From Macrothele yani (Eukaryota > Arthropoda > Arachnida > Araneae > Macrothelidae): DNA of 64,000 nucleotides. Location of the stretch: assembly GCA_039090855.1 (NCBI GenBank), contig CM077023.1:77847127-77911126 (forward strand), read 5' to 3'. Of the stretch, positions 63,080-64,000 are shown piece by piece. Made by a program: the position numbers and the translations under genes. The notes under the pieces were generated by a model. That model made no database searches and was not told the DNA's origin. It worked only from the letters and a program-made list of their open reading frames with translations. How positions within the stretch are numbered: the stretch's first letter is position 1; each line of letters opens with the position of its first letter.

Positions 63080-63580
63080 TTTATTGGTGCACATGAGCAC
63101 GTGAACTCTCAAAACAGAAAAAGAGAAAACGAAAGTAAGAAATTAAAATATAACAAATTTAAATAAAATAAAACAGTAAACACATTTCCAGGTTTTGCCA
63201 ATTTCGGGACGAGCCCTTCCCCCTCTAAATACCCTGGCAAGACGCGACTGTAATGGTATAAAATTCAAAAGTCAGCAGCACAGGTCGGACAGCCTTACGT
63301 CGATCGCACGTGCCAGAAGAAACTACTTGAAAACCAGTTTGTCCAGTTGGAAGAGGAGGCACGTGTGTGAGGAATAAACGCTGCTTATAAGCTTTCAATT
63401 CGCACAATCTTCAGTGTGCGGGAGCTCAAGCAGATGAATTGGCAGTTTGTTATTCGTCCGGATTCTCCCTTGGTTTGCGGCAACAAGTGGTTAGTGTAGT
63501 TGTTTATTAGTTATTAATCTGCTTATCAGTTTTTATAGGTTAGTTTTATTGTTATGTGTAACAACATGTGTAAACAGTTA
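63080..63580 (+). promoter_or_regulatory. Possible 5' region of the following hAT gene or an LTR-like segment
   Basis: GGTATAAAATTC (TATA-like, 63254) and GAGGAATAAACG (AATAAA, 63370) lie in a moderately GC-rich segment before the ATG at 63583. The spacing could be a promoter with a leader, or an LTR-like unit with poly(A) signal. No terminal repeats confirm either. Confidence 0.3.
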
Positions 63581-63582
63581 AG

Positions 63583-64000
63583 ATGACACTTAGTAAAATT
63601 AGTGTTTCTGAGCTAAAGCAATTACATTTTTCAACGTTGCCGCTGGAAAGAAAAATTGAAATTAAAATACTCAAGCCAACACCTAGGCTTAAGCTGATCC
63701 AGGTGACGAAATGTAAAACTAGAGATTGGGAATTCACGAATCTCCCCTCGACATGATGCAGAATTTATCGCTGGATGTATTCAAGCTAGTTTGGAAAAAA
63801 GTTGTAGACAAAGCTGAGAAATTGATATCCCAGAGCTACTACGACGGTACAAATGTGATGAGTGGTCACCTAGCAGGTGTTCAAGGCTTCAGGCTATTCT
63901 TAAACGTACCTATAAGAATGCACATTTTGTGCATTGCTACTATGCACATCAGCTCAATTTGATTGTCGGCCATGCAGCCAGTCAGAATCAACAAGTTCGA
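63583..64000 (+). pseudogene. ZMYM/TTF-type hAT transposase, N-terminal part, running off the window
   Basis: The ATG at 63583 begins MTLSKISVSELKQLHFSTLP, LERKIEIKILKPTPRLKLIQ, then TKCKTRDWEFTN, the leader before the zinc-binding domain in this family. The frame then stops and jumps (63726 onward) to NLSLDVFKLVWKKVVDKAEK, LISQSYYDGTNVMSGHLAGV and, in another frame, YKNAHFVHCYYAHQLNLIVG, the conserved DG.NVMSG and HC.AH.LNL blocks of the catalytic core. The zinc finger and first catalytic region are deleted between the two. The C-terminal partner of this family is the fragment at 35730-36594. The element continues beyond base 64000. Confidence 0.8.

Overview
This window looks like AT-rich, repeat-dense animal nuclear DNA. 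It is most likely from an invertebrate, with an arthropod or similar lineage favoured by the mix of mobile-element families; I cannot name the species. No bacterial operon, phage or CRISPR structure is present. Nearly all recognisable coding sequence belongs to transposable elements, most of them broken and many inserted into each other. One short exon, probably of a ubiquitin-specific protease (USP) gene on the minus strand at 12.6 kb, is the best evidence for a host gene. A lysine/glutamate-rich exon-like block at 44.2-44.5 kb on the same strand is a weaker candidate.

Layout: 0-5 kb holds two related minisatellite arrays, a decayed LINE fragment and a two-copy tandem duplication. 5.3-8.3 kb is a decayed hAT DNA transposon. 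8.7-9.3 kb is a satellite array of roughly 88-bp units. 10-12.5 kb has a short hAT-type element next to a Tc1-like element that is itself split by a 678-bp insertion with a perfect 8-bp target duplication. 12.6 kb is the USP exon. 13-15 kb is a LINE split by a deleted mariner. 15.2-16.5 kb has transposon ends and a Penelope-like (PLE) fragment. 16.6-19.4 kb is RTE-like LINE copy A. 20.5-22.5 kb is a ~2-kb palindrome made of two PLE 3' regions. 22.5-24.1 kb may be a Gypsy-type LTR. 24.2-26.2 kb is a PLE fragment joined to a pogo-like transposase. 27.5-35.6 kb is a Copia retrotransposon whose gag is interrupted by a second LINE family.

35.7-36.6 kb is the C-terminal part of a ZMYM-like hAT transposase. 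37.2-37.4 kb has a strong hairpin and a possible promoter/first exon. 38.3-44.1 kb holds RTE copies C (minus) and D (plus) arranged head to head, a multi-kilobase inverted repeat; copy D has an uninterrupted 804-codon endonuclease/reverse-transcriptase ORF. 44.7-45.3 kb is another PLE fragment, 45.5-46.7 kb a Tc1 element with both ends, and 47-47.4 kb a tRNA-like repeat pair. 48-56 kb is a nested hAT-in-hAT composite carrying piggyBac and Tigger/pogo pieces. 56.2-58.1 kb is a PLE, 58.1-60.1 kb RTE copy E, and 60.5-63.1 kb a PLE split by a small hAT derivative. 63.6 kb to the end is the N-terminal part of a ZMYM-like hAT transposase running out of the window.

The genes do not form a pathway. 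The window records repeated insertion, truncation and deletion. The features most likely to have present-day activity are the head-to-head RTE pair (possible hairpin RNA), the near-intact RTE copy D, the pogo DDE ORF, and the putative USP exon. Family names come from protein motifs I recognise; no database search was run.
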